From Eutreptiella sp. 'Long Island Sound 2002' (taxonomy: Eukaryota > Euglenozoa > Euglenophyceae > Eutreptiales > Eutreptiaceae), in NCBI GenBank assembly GCA_964036045.1, contig OZ038388.1, forward strand, positions 6,246,058 through 6,310,057: DNA of 64,000 nt. Direction: 5' to 3'. How positions within the stretch are numbered: position 1 is the stretch's first letter; every line of letters begins with the position of its first letter. Below are positions 29,693 through 40,569 of the stretch, piece after piece. The notes beneath the pieces are model-generated. The model saw only the letters and a program-made list of their open reading frames with translations, made no database searches and had not been told where the DNA came from. A program made the position numbers and the translations under genes.

Positions 29693-30061
29693 ATCAAGGA
29701 CATCTTTCTCTTCGGACTGTCGAACAGCGAATACCCTGACAATCTGAACCTCGTCAGCGCCATTCTGGGACATCTCATGAACCTCATCAACCTCTTTCTG
29801 TATGGCATTTTCTGGTACAAGTGGTTTGTTGCAGATGGGCAGGTTGCCCCTCAAAAGGGGCTAGACACAGAGTTTGAAGTCCAGGACGCTTACGGTAGCA
29901 GTGTGCCCTACGCACTGCCAGCACCATGGAACACCCCAGTGACTCCTGTGCAGTACCCAACATACAATGGCCCCCCACCTGTTTACACATATGATGCGCC
30001 TGTTGCCTACCCAACGTACAGTGGTCCGCTGCCCACTCCTGCAGACACACAGGTGTATTGA
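29693..30061 (+). CDS. Exon-like ORF: one membrane segment plus Tyr/Pro-rich tail
   Basis: Open frame from 29693 (after TAA 29690-29692) to TGA... the in-frame stop at 30059-30061; the first ATG is at 29777. The encoded peptide has a hydrophobic stretch (INLFLYGIFWYKWFV) preceded by LVSAILGHLMN, then a Tyr/Pro-rich tail with two imperfect repeats (PTYNGPPPVYTYDAP and PTYSGPLPTPAD). The composition looks like a genuine protein C-terminus rather than chance. I do not recognise a family, and no upstream exon is visible within element A. It may be the last exon of a host gene or a captured fragment. Confidence 0.35.
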   Translation: MKDIFLFGLSNSEYPDNLNLVSAILGHLMNLINLFLYGIFWYKWFVADGQVAPQKGLDTEFEVQDAYGSSVPYALPAPWNTPVTPVQYPTYNGPPPVYTYDAPVAYPTYSGPLPTPADTQVY

Positions 30062-30244
30062 GCAGATGCCCAAACTGGATTTTGCCAGCAATTTATTTTG
30101 TCTTTTCTTAACGCAACAACCCAGGTGTCCATCCAACATCTCCGTTGCCTCTGCATGGCAGTGTGGTCTGCACAGGTCGGACGGACCCAATGTTTCATCG
30201 AACCCATGCCGGCGCCTACGTGCACTTTTCTCGCATGTTGCCCA

Positions 30245-31215
30245 ACGATGAAAAAACGTCCAAAAATGGCCGTTGTTTGGTCAAAAGTTGAGTTTTTTGG
30301 CCTCAGACAAGCGGTTGAAGACCATTTTCGTTCCAAAATCGGCCAAAAAAGGGAGTTTTTTGGTCAAAATTTTGATTTTTTTTGCCTTCAGCCAAACAGC
30401 TGAAGACTTCCCCCCTATTCTGAGGGTGCTGGATGCGGAAAAAAAGGTTGTAGGCACACACAGATCAGGAAAACACAATTTACAGCATCCATATGCACCA
30501 CAATTTCCCATTTTTCATGAAAAGACGGCAAAAAATGGCCGCTTTTTGGTCAACAATTGAGTTTTTCGGCTTCAGACAAGCAATTGAAAGCCCCCCGCCC
30601 TATTTTGAGGGTGTTGGATGCAAAAAAGCAGGTTCTAGAGAGACACAGATCACGAAAACACAATTTACAGCATGCATTTTTCATGAAAAAACGGCCAAGA
30701 ATTGGCGTTTTGGTCAAAAAATGAGTTTTTTTGGCCTCAGACAAGCATTTGAAGACCCCCCCCCTTTTTTGGAGGGTGCTGGATGCGAAAAAGCAGGTTG
30801 TAGGCAGACACAGATCACAAAAACACAATTTACAGCATGCGTATGCACCAAAATGTGCCATTTTTCATGAAAAAACGGCCCAAATGGTTATTTTTTGGCC
30901 AACAATTGAGTTTCTTTTAGCTTCAGATAAGCAGTTGAAACCCCCCCCCCTATTTTGAGGGTGCTGGATGCTAACAAGCAGGTTGTAGGGGCACAGAGAT
31001 CACAAAAACGCAATTTGCAGCATGCGTATGCACCAAAATTTGCCATTTTTCATGGAAAAAACGGCAAAAATGGCCGCTTTTTGGTGAAAAATTGTGTTTT
31101 TTGGCCTCAGCAAAGCAGTTGAAGACCTCCCCACCCCTATTTTGAGGGTGCGTGATGCAAAAAAGCATGTTGTACGGGGACACAGATCGCCCAAACACAA
31201 TTTACAGCATGCTAG
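30245..31215. repeat. ~185-bp tandem repeat, about 5 copies
   Basis: The marker GAGGGTGCTGGATG recurs at about 30422, 30609, 30772, 30958 and 31144 (spacing 187, 163, 186, 186). Each unit also holds TTTTTCATG, a GGCCTCAGACAAGCA-like block, a C-run of variable length, and ACAATTTACAGCATGC. Units differ by point changes and by the length of homopolymers. The array stops just before fragment C. Confidence 0.85.
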
Positions 31216-31283
31216 CTACTTAAAAGGGTGTTTTTTTTGATGCTGCAGGTTTTGGGATTTTCGGACATCATAAAATCCTATGT

Positions 31284-32603
31284 GACCACATGATGCACCC
31301 AGGGGTCAGGAAGCAAGCCCTGGATATGCAGCGCCGGTTTGAGATCGACCAGATCGGTCTCTACAATGCCATCAAGAAGGTCAGGAAGGGTTGCTCGGTC
31401 TGTCAGGCCTGCAATCCCGATAACCGGAACGTCAAGGGGGAAGCCCAATGGACTCCGGTACCGGACCAGCCCATGGAGAGCGTGGCCATGGACGTCTTCT
31501 CCATGCCCGAAGTCCACATTGGCAAGGAGACCTTTGACTGTGTGGTCCTTTGTGTGGACCGCCACAGCGGCTACGTGGTGGCCGTTCCGGCACGCAAAAG
31601 GGGGTTGCTTGCCAAGGAAGTGGCAGTCATGATGATCCGTCATTGGCTGACCGTCTTTGACATCCCCCGCACCATTTGCAGTGACCGAGGACCCCAGTTC
31701 ACTGGCAGCTGGTTCAAGGCCATGTGTTCCCTCATGGGGATATGTCATGCCAAGAGCGTCGCCTACCTCAGCCGGTCCAACGGTCGGGCTGAAGTGGCTG
31801 GAAGATGGCAGTGCGAGAAGCTACGCAAGATTTACATCACCAACCCACGTCGCAAATGGTTTGAGGAGATGTGGCCTGATCTGAAGGCCCATCATGACAC
31901 CCCCACTCCGGGTGGTTTGTCCCTTCACCAGATTTTGTTCGGCAGGGACCCCCTGGGTAGGGGACTTCCCCTGTCGGGTGATGGTATGGCCATGGACGCC
32001 AAGGATTTCTTTGCGCGGCAGGAGGCAACGGCGCGGGACATCCACCAGCAGCTCGAGAAGGAGCATGCCGAGCGTCAGAAGTCTGCCCCGAGCTCGCCGG
32101 CGCAAAAGTTCAGGGTGTGAGACCCGGTGTGGGTGATCAGACCCCGCCCTATGGGCACTCACCGCACCAAAACCTGGTTCACACCCGGAGAGGTGGTCCG
32201 CAGGATTGGTGAGGACACCTACCGCGTCAAGGTGGGTCACGGACAGTTCCGGGAGCGCCACGAGAGTCAACTCCGTGTGCGGGAACCCGGCCTCCATGGC
32301 CAACATGTGTCCCTGGACTACACCGCACATGAGGCTGATTCGGACGACGACTACGCTGAGCAGGACGACTACACCGTCGAGAAGATCCTGGCCCAGCGTC
32401 CGAACGCCTCGGCACCCGGAGGCCTGGAGTTCAAGGTTCGTTGGCGAGGCTATGGGCCGTCCCACGACACCTGGGAACCCGTCTCCTCGTTCGTGCCGCG
32501 GATTAACACCCCCTTCATGGACTACATCCGCAAGCACAAGACCCAGCTCCATGTCTCGGACTTGGCAGCACTCACCCGGGCGATTGCAGCCAGAGGCGCC
32601 TGA
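31284..32603 (+). pseudogene. pol: Fragment C integrase and chromodomain (pol 3' end)
   Basis: Opens at the integrase HHCC site (MHPGVRKQALDMQRR; CSVCQAC), has the catalytic Asp in AMDVFSMP and CSDRGPQFT and Glu in NGRAEVAGR, then the chromodomain (YTVEKILAQR, VRWRGYG, TWEP) and ends at TGA 32601-32603. A single in-frame TGA at 32118-32120 replaces the GGA (Gly) found in E1 (FRVGDPVW), a G-to-T change. Protease, RT and RNase H are absent, so this is a dead fragment. Confidence 0.88.
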
Positions 32604-33706
32604 TCACCACCCTGGGCTCTCCCCTGTGAGCATCGTTGGACTTTCCAGTGTGATTTCGGAATCCACGCTCCATGACACTGCAAAGGGTATCATTGCAGTT
32701 TGAAGGAAGCGCAGCAAACATTGTCCGTAAGCATTTTCCTGCTGACATTCCCCCGACGGGCGCGGGCATGCTTGGACGGCCATACCCCCCCTGCTGAATT
32801 CGCTGGAAACCAGGGCAGATGGCCTCCCTTCATTATCCCAGATTGGGGCCTTAAGGCCCATACGACGTTGCGCAACGGATGCCGCTGTCATCGGCATTGC
32901 GATTTTTGGGTGTGCGGTCTGGTCCCATGGCACTTGCGGGATCCAGACCAGTCTATGTGTGTCTGCAGACTATATATGGCCTGAACTCAGGCGTTTTTCT
33001 GTCAACCCCTCCTACATATGCCTTATCCTTACTGGGGCGTGGTTTGGCGCTCCGTCCGGAGCGCGTTTACACGCCTATTGACCTGATTTTTGCTCACCTT
33101 TCCGCCCTCCAGGATATGTGCATTTGCATGTTGAGTGTTGATGACCCATCACTGATGAATGGACAGTTTTTCCCCCGAGGGGACACGAATCGGAATACGA
33201 AGGCGCCCTGAGTCGCCGTGTACATGCTCCTACATAAGGTCCAGCCTGGACGGTACCTAAGTACAGATTGTCCTGTTTGAGTACCCGTGACACCGTGTGC
33301 CCTAGTGGCTGAGATGTGCTGAGATCCTGATGGCGCGAGGCGGGAAGCCCAGTTGCCTGACTGCACTCCCAGCGGTCCGCCACTGTCAGTCCCAGTGTGA
33401 GCCTACCGACTCGCAGACGCACTTGCAGTCGGGTGGCGACCTCCGGTGTCCTGACCTCGGTCAGTCTGCCTGGTGGTTTGAGGAGTCGACGCCTCCGCCC
33501 AGACTGCATGGGGACTCCCCCATGCATGGCCTTCGTGGTAATGGGGCGAGGGAAAAGACGGCCTTGATGCCCGATCCCTTATGGAGGAGCTCCCGCGGCT
33601 TTACAACTCTGAACTCGCGTCGTGGATATGGACATGGTGCGCCCAAGGGAGGACCCGTGGGGACTCTCCCCCAGCCTGTGGCCTTGGGAAGCCTGGGGTA
33701 GCCTGA
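32604..33706 (+). other. Fragment C 3' untranslated region
   Basis: Collinear with the E1 3' UTR (3575-4700 reversed); for example 32850-32945 and 33440-33700 match closely. Similarity ends at TAGCCTGACAGATC (near 33706). Confidence 0.65.
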
Positions 33707-35779
33707 CAGATCACTTTTTCCCATATATAGTGTGCTTCAAGGATTGAGGTGTCAAAACTGTTTCTATTATGCTTTGAACCCCAGCCCTTGTTGCAAAAGG
33801 GGGGCAAAGCTTCGGTTTGCATCCATGCAAAAGCCCGAGGCTCATTTCTCTTGTGATACGGAGGTACCATTTTTCGAGTGACCACTTTTGGGTGAATTTT
33901 GGCCGTTTTGCGCAGAATGGCCACAAACCCCGTCTCCCCCATAATGTTCGGCCCGAGGTTGCGTGCGCCACTTGACCAAGGGTAAGGGCGATTCGGAGAG
34001 GGCACATAAACCCGCATCGAATGGGGTGTTTCCCCATGTGGTCTCTCCTCTTGAAGGGAGAGTTGGGATTCACCCAATTTGGGGTATGTTGCCATTCTGC
34101 CCCATTTGTGTGTCATTTTCCCTCCAAGGGGGAAGATGGCTAAAGGCGACTATGAGGGTTGGCAAGTGCCATACATTGGGACCTAAGTCCCAGGCATCCA
34201 TAGCATCTTTGGTTGGATGGTTCCTCGCCGTGGCCATGGGGATATGGAATCATGAGTGCGGGCCATTTGGGCCAAATTTAGCTATTTTTGCCATTGTATG
34301 CCATATTGGAATCACCATATCTCCATGGGGCACGGGATCTAGCCAGGCGGGAAGTGCGATTATTGTAGCATATCACCAAGGGTGGAACGCCATTGAGTTT
34401 TGTGTTTGCTCCTCCGGCCCATCCTGAGTTATTCAACTTTTGGTGCGATCCATGATCCCCCGCTTTGCACCGCATGCTGCTTTCTGCCCCATCCGTGTGG
34501 TCATCCCCTCGGTGTACAGTAAGCAGCCAGTGTGACGGCAAGCCAAATCCCAAGGCATGGGATCAGAGGGGATATCAAGGGTCGTGAATCAAGGCTTGGC
34601 GCGACGAGATCGCCAAGGTTTCCTACCCTGGACGGTCGCCCGAGACGGCCGATTTTGCCATTTTGGCAGTTGTGGATCCAGTTTGGACTGTCATCACGCC
34701 GAGTGGCATGGAGATCCCTGAGAGCCAAATGCATGGGAGTCTTCATTCGACTCCCAGTGGATCGCATGTGGAACGGCGGATCTGATCTCCAAGCCGGCGT
34801 GGAGATATACCATTAGGGATACCTTCGATTTTGGCTCATTTTGGGTAACCAAAATGACCCCCTTTTGGGACCCCAATTTCACCCCCCCCCCCCCGTGTGG
34901 TCAATTGGCGGCCCCATATCTCTTTGCCCATGGGGAGCCCGGACCTAATTTCAAGTCGTGCACTTAGATATAGGTTGTAGATCCTGCCTCCTATCCTGTG
35001 AGCCATTGGCCTTGCCCTGGCCGAGCGAGCCACCCGTGGGAATGACTCCAATTTTGATGATTTTGGCATCATGAACCCACATGGCGAAGCCGTGGCGCCC
35101 TGATGCCGGGGACTCAGAGGGAGGCAGGTTGGGTGAGGGCTCCAGAGAGTTTGTACTTGAAGGGCATAGAGTCAGCTGCCTCGTTTCTACCTCTGGATGG
35201 TCCAGATGAGGGGTTAATTTTGGAGTTTTTCGAGCTAATATCAGTTTGGGCTGAAACAGCCCATTTTCAGCTAACAACTCCTAGGGGATAATGGCGGGGC
35301 TCTATCTCTGGCTCAGAGAGGAGTTGGGACCTGCCATTAAGGGAGCATGGGTAGCCACTGTTGGTTGGTCTTGGAGCCACTTAGTTCCCAGGAACTCGCC
35401 TGTGGCTGGGCGGGACAACCTCCCCTATTGGCATGGTTTCAGGGTCCGGACTGAGCAGGGCATGGCTTGTGTTCGAGCCCCCGCCCCTGCCAGCCACTGA
35501 GAGGGTCCGGCCTGGGATCGGGATATGAGTTGGGACTGCGTATCTATTGTCTTGTGATGCCCTTATCTCAGTTCAGTCGTAACCCCATGTGTACATATCC
35601 TGATGTGTTGCTGTACAGACTTGTGTTCCCTTGTTTCAGAGTGGCAAGGATCCTGAAACGCTTTGTCACATGACATGAGCATGAGGATGCCCCTGTGAGC
35701 GCAGTGCTTTGCCTGCCTGCTTGCTTGTGAATGTCCGCCGCAGCGTCCCGTGGCCAGGCCCCCCCACGGGAACGCGTCA
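33707..35779 (+). repeat. Fragment C LTR
   Basis: The part from ~34640 to 35779 aligns with the E1 LTR (for example 34684-34810 and 35460-35680) and ends in GCGTCA. The portion 33707-34640 occupies the U3 position but I see no convincing match to E1's U3. The start is not defined. Confidence 0.6.
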
Positions 35780-36060
35780 TTACGTGAAGAGGTGCCGTAC
35801 AAGCACTTTGATCCTCTTACTCTACCTTCATTCTGAAGAGAGTCTGCCTGTGTTGGCCCTTACCTTCTTCCTCCTCCCATGTACGTTCGCTAGCCCGTAC
35901 CCTCTTCCCCCTCCAACGTAGGTTCGATGCTCAGCTCGCCAGAGTGCCATCACCATCTACGCCCCTGATTGGAGAGGTGTCAGGGGGCCAGGTGCAGGAC
36001 AAGAGGAGCGCCAGGGAACGGCGGCGCAGCCTGCCTTCAGAAGGGGGCCCTACTGCAGGC
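35780..36060. other. Intergenic flank, no gene seen
   Basis: Follows fragment C. It contains CT-rich tracts (35850-35925) but no ORF with coding character. Confidence 0.4.
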
Positions 36061-36066
36061 ACATGT

Positions 36067-36207
36067 GTACTCCACGTTGACTCTTGGTGTCTGGTTTATG
36101 ACACTGATGGACGCGAGGAGATATCCTTTGAGGTGTCCATTGAGGAGGTGTCCTTTGCAACCAAAAGACATAAACTAGACCCTGCAGCACTTTGTGATTG
36201 CGCTTGA
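36067..36207 (+). CDS. Exon-like segment (last-exon candidate)
   Basis: Preceded by a possible 3' splice site (CCCTACTGCAG, ending 36059). The frame encodes HVDSWCLVYDTDGREEISFE followed by VSIEEVSFATKRHKLD and ends at TGA 36205-36207. It is acidic with beta-strand character. I recognise no family. It lies just upstream of the exon-like piece at 36353, with which it could form one gene, but the frames and splice donors are not established. Confidence 0.3.
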   Translation, partial: VLHVDSWCLVYDTDGREEISFEVSIEEVSFATKRHKLDPAALCDCA

Positions 36208-36352
36208 AATGGAATCTGCTAATCCTTTTCAACCCTCAGTCTTTTCTGTGCTCCAGTAGCACACTGGAATGCCTACGGGTTAGGCAGTTCCCGCTGCATC
36301 GTATGGTCTCAGAATAAGCTAACCGTAACTAACTTAGTTTTTCTCAATTTCA

Positions 36353-36525
36353 GCCATGAACGTCGATGATATTGACACGTACCCAGTTGGTGCTGTTGTC
36401 AATTTCCAACGTTTAAACGGCAGTGTTGTGTCTGCCAGGATTCTGGCCCCTCAGAGCGTGGTGCCAACTACCGGACCACCACATGCAATATTGTACTTTA
36501 CTCGCGATGTTCTGGAGGCAAAGTG
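36353..36525 (+). CDS. Exon-like segment with YFTRD motif
   Basis: Preceded by a convincing 3' splice site: branch-like CTAAC, a pyrimidine tract, and TTTCAG ending at 36352. It opens CC-ATG and encodes MNVDDIDTYPVGAVVNFQRL, then a segment ending PHAILYFTRDVLEAK, after which the frame loses protein character. A related segment lies at 53271-53500 (PAHTKLYFTKDIVDD). The function is unknown. It may be part of a host gene or a module carried by a transposon. Confidence 0.35.
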
Positions 36526-36862
36526 TCTCTGTTTTTTCTGCAGGGCTTTTTCTGCAGGGCATGTTTTCCTCAAAACGTGCCCTGCCTTAAGTTCCCCTGC
36601 AGACCACCTTTTGCCATTGCATCGTCTTATCCAGCTCAGCCAGCCATGAAGCCCCCTGCAGTCCTGGAGATAAATGTATCCCAAAAACTGAAATTTGTGT
36701 ATCTGTAACTCTTGGGTGTGTGTATCATGTGTGTATCCCAACTTTCAAGAGTGTGTATCACATGTGTGTCCCACCCTTTTCTCATTCTGGCGTGCGCTTT
36801 TTGTGCTCTTTTCTAGACATCATTTTAAGCTAAGAACGCTTTGCTGCACAGATTTACAAGCT

Positions 36863-36935
36863 GGTAGTTGTAGCTCAGTTGGTGAGGCACTGCTCTGCTG
36901 AGACGGTTGAGCGTTACTTCAATCCCTGGCATGCA
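36863..36935 (+). tRNA. tRNA-like sequence, probably pseudo
   Basis: It has a good A box (TAGCTCAGTTGGTGAGGC) and a candidate anticodon arm around CTGCTGA, but the T arm (TTACTTCAATCCC) does not pair well and the acceptor stem is unclear. A decayed tRNA gene or SINE head is the likely reading. Confidence 0.4.
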
Positions 36936-37099
36936 AACATGTCAATTGTGCTATGTTCCACATGTGTCTCCAACCCTTTTCTCATTTCGCTTCCTGTGGG
37001 GGATGGCCAAGATCTCGTTTCTCTCCTCATGGATTTCATGTATCACATGTGTATGCCAGTTATCTGAAGTGTGTATCATGTGTGCATCCCCCCCAAAAA

Positions 37100-37104
37100 A
37101 AGTG
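37100..37104. repeat. Target-site duplication of element B, left (AAGTG)
   Basis: AAGTG directly precedes the left LTR and is repeated at 51253-51257 directly after the right LTR. Confidence 0.85.
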
Positions 37105-37900
37105 AGTAAGAAAAAGTGCTTTTCCATTGCTTTGAGGCATACTCTAGTTGTATTAGAGATGCACTGAGCATCCATGCATTTCTATCTTAGTATTGGTCCC
37201 ACCAAAAGTGGTGATAACACATTTTGACCTATGGAACCAAACACCCAATCAGGATATGGAGTGGACCCCTTAATCCCCTTTCAATGTGAAGCTATTCATC
37301 TTTTCCTGAGTTGACTGAGAACTGACATATCTAAAGTAGAGCCTATGAATTTATCTATGTTTTTCCATGAATTCTTAGCTATCCTAGTGGTATGCACCCT
37401 AGGGGGCTGGGCACCTCTTTTTGAGAGGTCCTGGGTTCAATTCCTGGTCAGCCTAGCTAAGTAGGAAGATCCCATGTGACATGGCAGTGACCTCATCGCC
37501 ACATGCCCTGCCACCTCAGCACATATGGGACGCAAAATAAAGAGTGCACATCTCCTGAGATGGCACTATGGAGAGAGAGTGACCATGGGGCAGTTTTCCA
37601 ACTCTTTTCCAAAACATTTCAGCTATCTTCGTGAATATGCATTCCTAATTGACCTGAGTTGCAGTTTCTGTGAATATCCAATCATCTTTCACTGTTTACA
37701 CTGCAGCCCTTCATGCTTTGATCCTGATTCTCTTCTCCTTGCATACTTCTGGCTTGGGCTATCCTGGATTGACTTGGATTTACTGTATTTCAACAAACAA
37801 AAGCTTTTCATCTTCCAAAACAAGCAGCAGGAAACCCTACAGCAACAGCAAGCAGCAGGAGAAGCAAAAACACAGTGCTGAAACCACTATAAACTTTTCT
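37105..37900 (+). repeat. Element B 5' LTR
   Basis: 796 bp, matching 50457-51252 at a constant offset of 13,352 with only about a dozen differences seen by eye. It begins AGTAAG and ends CTTTTCT instead of TG..CA. It contains a tRNA-like stretch (37378-37452). Confidence 0.9.
37378..37452 (+). ncRNA. tRNA-like sequence inside the B LTR
   Basis: 75 nt from GCTATCC to GGTCAGC, which can pair as a partial acceptor stem. An anticodon-type arm ACCTC-TTTTTGA-GAGGT and a T-arm CTGGG-TTCAATT-CCTGG (with wobble pairs) are present. The loop would give anticodon TTT (Lys). The D-arm region is too long, so it is tRNA-derived rather than a normal gene. The second LTR has the same sequence at 50730-50804. 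Confidence 0.45.
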
Positions 37901-37913
37901 GGTAGCAAGAGGC
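37900..37913 (+). other. Element B primer-binding site (initiator tRNA-Met type)
   Basis: TGGTAGCAAGAGGC at the LTR end matches the complement of a eukaryotic initiator tRNA-Met 3' end (TGGTAGCAGAGG) apart from one extra A. The first T is also the last base of the LTR. This is the expected site for minus-strand priming. Confidence 0.65.
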
Positions 37914-38000
37914 AGTCTGTCTCTGCGCACCGGCAGCAACCCCGCGCCGTACATCCAGTGCGCCGAGTACAGGCAAATATAAGCAGAAGGGTGAAAGAAG

Positions 38001-40489
38001 ATGGATCCAAGAAAGGAGGACGCCGACGTGAAGACAGCGCCAGCGCCTGAGGCACCGGCAAGGCCAGCACCTGGCGCTGTACCTTCGGCGGAGCCCTTAC
38101 ATGGGCCAGTGGATGCGGCTGACGACTCCCTGGATGGACTCCAGACGGCCTTCGGGGCCCTGTCTGTCGAAGAGGTGGTCGTAGTCACTCAGCCTGTGAA
38201 GAGGAAGAGAAGAGAGAGCGAGAAGGATGCTGGAGAAGGAGCAGACGAAGGAGAGGAACAAGGGCAAGACCTGACACATGTCCCTACCTTCGAAGGCGCA
38301 CCAAGCGCTTCTGGCCTCCACGCATCACCCTCTCCTATGACCACCACACTCCCAGCCGCTGCAACATCCACTTCCACAACCAACCCGCCTATGGCAGAGG
38401 GCACAGGCTTTACTGGCATGCCTCACTACCCCGCCTATGGTATGGCCCCACCTACCACTGCGCTCCATGAGGCAACTACTGCCAGTGAGCCGGTGGCTAC
38501 CAGCTCTGCGCCGCGATGGTATGCGGCTGAATATCCCCATCCACTACCCGCTACTGGAACCTATGTGGATGTTCCTGGGTATGCACCTGGCTATGCAACC
38601 TTGAGTGGGTTGAGGAGAGGACCGGAATCTCTTGGTGGCAGGAGTAGAGGATCGGGAAGATCCTCCAACAGGTCCCTGACGCGGTCGGAGATCAACGAGG
38701 TGCTCCGAGGAGCCACTTCAAAAATCGTGGGCGACCTCACGCAAGAGATCCGTCAGAAGCTGGAGCCCCTGATGATCCCGCCGCAAGCGTCACCTATCTC
38801 GGTGGGAATGTCACCCCACCGAGTACAGGCCAATCACCTGGCGGCAGGGTTGACAAATACCCTGGGGAGCCTGAGGAGCAGACCGATGCCGACGCCTGCA
38901 GCTATTCCGAGGAGTCCCTTCGTGCCGAGAACGGCCCAGCCGCCCTACAGCCACGTGACGAACTCGACGAGGGCCGAGCTGGACCGGCTGGGGCTGACAG
39001 CCTTAAGGGCTATGGTGGACGTGGAGCCTTATGGCTCCAGTGATCTAGGCGGAGACCCCTCTGATGATGAGCCGCCGTCGATGGATTCTTCTTCGCCCTC
39101 AGATGACGATGACCCTGAGGACCCCGAGGACCCAAAGGGGAAGAAGAAGAAGAAGAAGAAGAAGAGGACCCGACGCCCTGAAGAACGCAGGTCTCAGGAG
39201 GCGAAGGCTATTGCCACCTCCAAGATCGTGGTGAACCTGCCTGAGTTCACAGGCAAGGACCTCAGCGAGTTCGCTGAGAATTTTGGCCGGTTTCTACGAC
39301 TGACCGGCCAAACCCACGCTAGTGGGCGAGTGAAGTGCGATCTGCTCCTGCAGTGCTGCAAGACCAAGTACCTGGAGAAGCAGGTCAGGCAGATTGTGAC
39401 TAAGTCCGCCACCTTTGCCGATGTGTTGGTTGCCCTGGAGAGGCAGTACCCGACCTACGAAACCGACCTCTCCATCAGGGCCGAGATCCAGAACCTGCCC
39501 GTGCTGCCCAACAACCCCAAACCTGGCAGGGTATCTGAGCTGTTGGCTGACCTGGATCACTGGGCTGGACGACTGACGCCCGGTTCCTACAGCAGCGACG
39601 ACCTGCTGTTCTGGTTGGTGGCCAAGCTCCCTCAGAGCTATGGGACGAGTGCCGTTCGACGGCTGAGCGCAAGGCTAGATCCCTCCGCTACGAGGATCTA
39701 TGCGTGCTGCTCCTGGAGCTGGCGCTGGAGAAGGAGAGCGACCAGCACTTGAACAACTACCGTCCTGGTGGTGGAGGTTCTGGAGGCCATGGCAAAGGGT
39801 ACCAAGGGTCCCGACCTGGGCAGGGGACTACCCCGAAACACGCCCACGCCCGTATCATGGAGAACGTGAAGGAGCTATTCTGGTGTGATGCCAGAGACGA
39901 GCAGGGCCACCTGCAGCACGCCCCTGACTGCGAGCAGCGAGACTGCTTCGTAGTCCAGGGGAAGGAGCAGGAAAAGAACACCGGCGCCAAAGCGAACCTG
40001 CCGGATCATTATCGGTGCACCATCACGTGTGCATTCTGCGGGAAGCAGAAGCACTACGAGGATGAGTGCTACCATAAGCAACGCCTATCGGCGAAGCTTA
40101 AGGGAGAAGATCCTGGCAAAGGCTCAGGCAAAGGTGGAGGCAAAGGCAAAGGCAACGACTCCGGCAAAGGCAAGTCGAAAGGACGTGGTCAAGGGCAGGA
40201 CAAGGGTCAAGGTGGACGAGGAGGAGGCGCTAACCGCCAGCCCGACAACAAGAACAAGGACAAGAACGGAGGCAACCCCAACCCTAATCCAGGGGGGAAC
40301 TCCGAGCCCTCTGGAGGGCAGTCTGGTCCTACCACACGCTCGCAAACCCAGGCCCAGCTAGAACAAGGAGCCAAGCGTGAGCAGGAAGGTGGTGATGACG
40401 GTAAAGCTAAGAAGAGGAGCCGTTTCATGAGGATGGCCCGCAAAGTGCGGAACAAGGGGTTCGAGGTGACCTGTCCCGCGGAGTTCTGA
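38001..40489 (+). pseudogene. gag: Element B Gag (one frameshift)
   Basis: ATG at 38001. The N-terminal ~380 residues are low complexity: acidic/Pro/Ala, then Ser/Gly/Arg, then a Lys run (KKKKKKKR) encoded by AAG repeats. The capsid-like part (LPEFTGKDLSEFAENFGRF) is similar to A. Near 39640 one base is missing: the first frame runs to 39752 in unlike sequence, while the true reading (WDECRSTAERKARSL, compare WDDCRSTSERKSRTH in A) continues in the next frame to TGA 40487-40489. A CCHC zinc knuckle CAFCGKQKHYEDEC follows, then a long Lys/Gly/Gln basic tail. After the stop the same frame continues with TQDLVFF, aligned to EEEDLVFW after A's stop. Confidence 0.82.
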
Positions 40490-40569
40490 CGGGGACGCTC
40501 TGCTGGCACCCAAGACCTGGTGTTTTTTCGGTACGTATCCGACTAGGGGGATGTGAATACCTGGGGGTA

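Larger units (their letters stand above)
31284..35779 (+). mobile_element. Fragment C: 5'-truncated relative of E1
   Basis: Plus-strand piece beginning inside the integrase zinc site and running through chromodomain, 3' UTR and LTR. The LTR ends with AACGCGTCA at 35779, matching the E1 LTR terminus. Everything upstream of the integrase is missing, as is the ~350 bp that in E1 precedes the 3' LTR, including the polypurine tract. Coding identity to E1 is high, so the truncation is not ancient. Confidence 0.88.
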
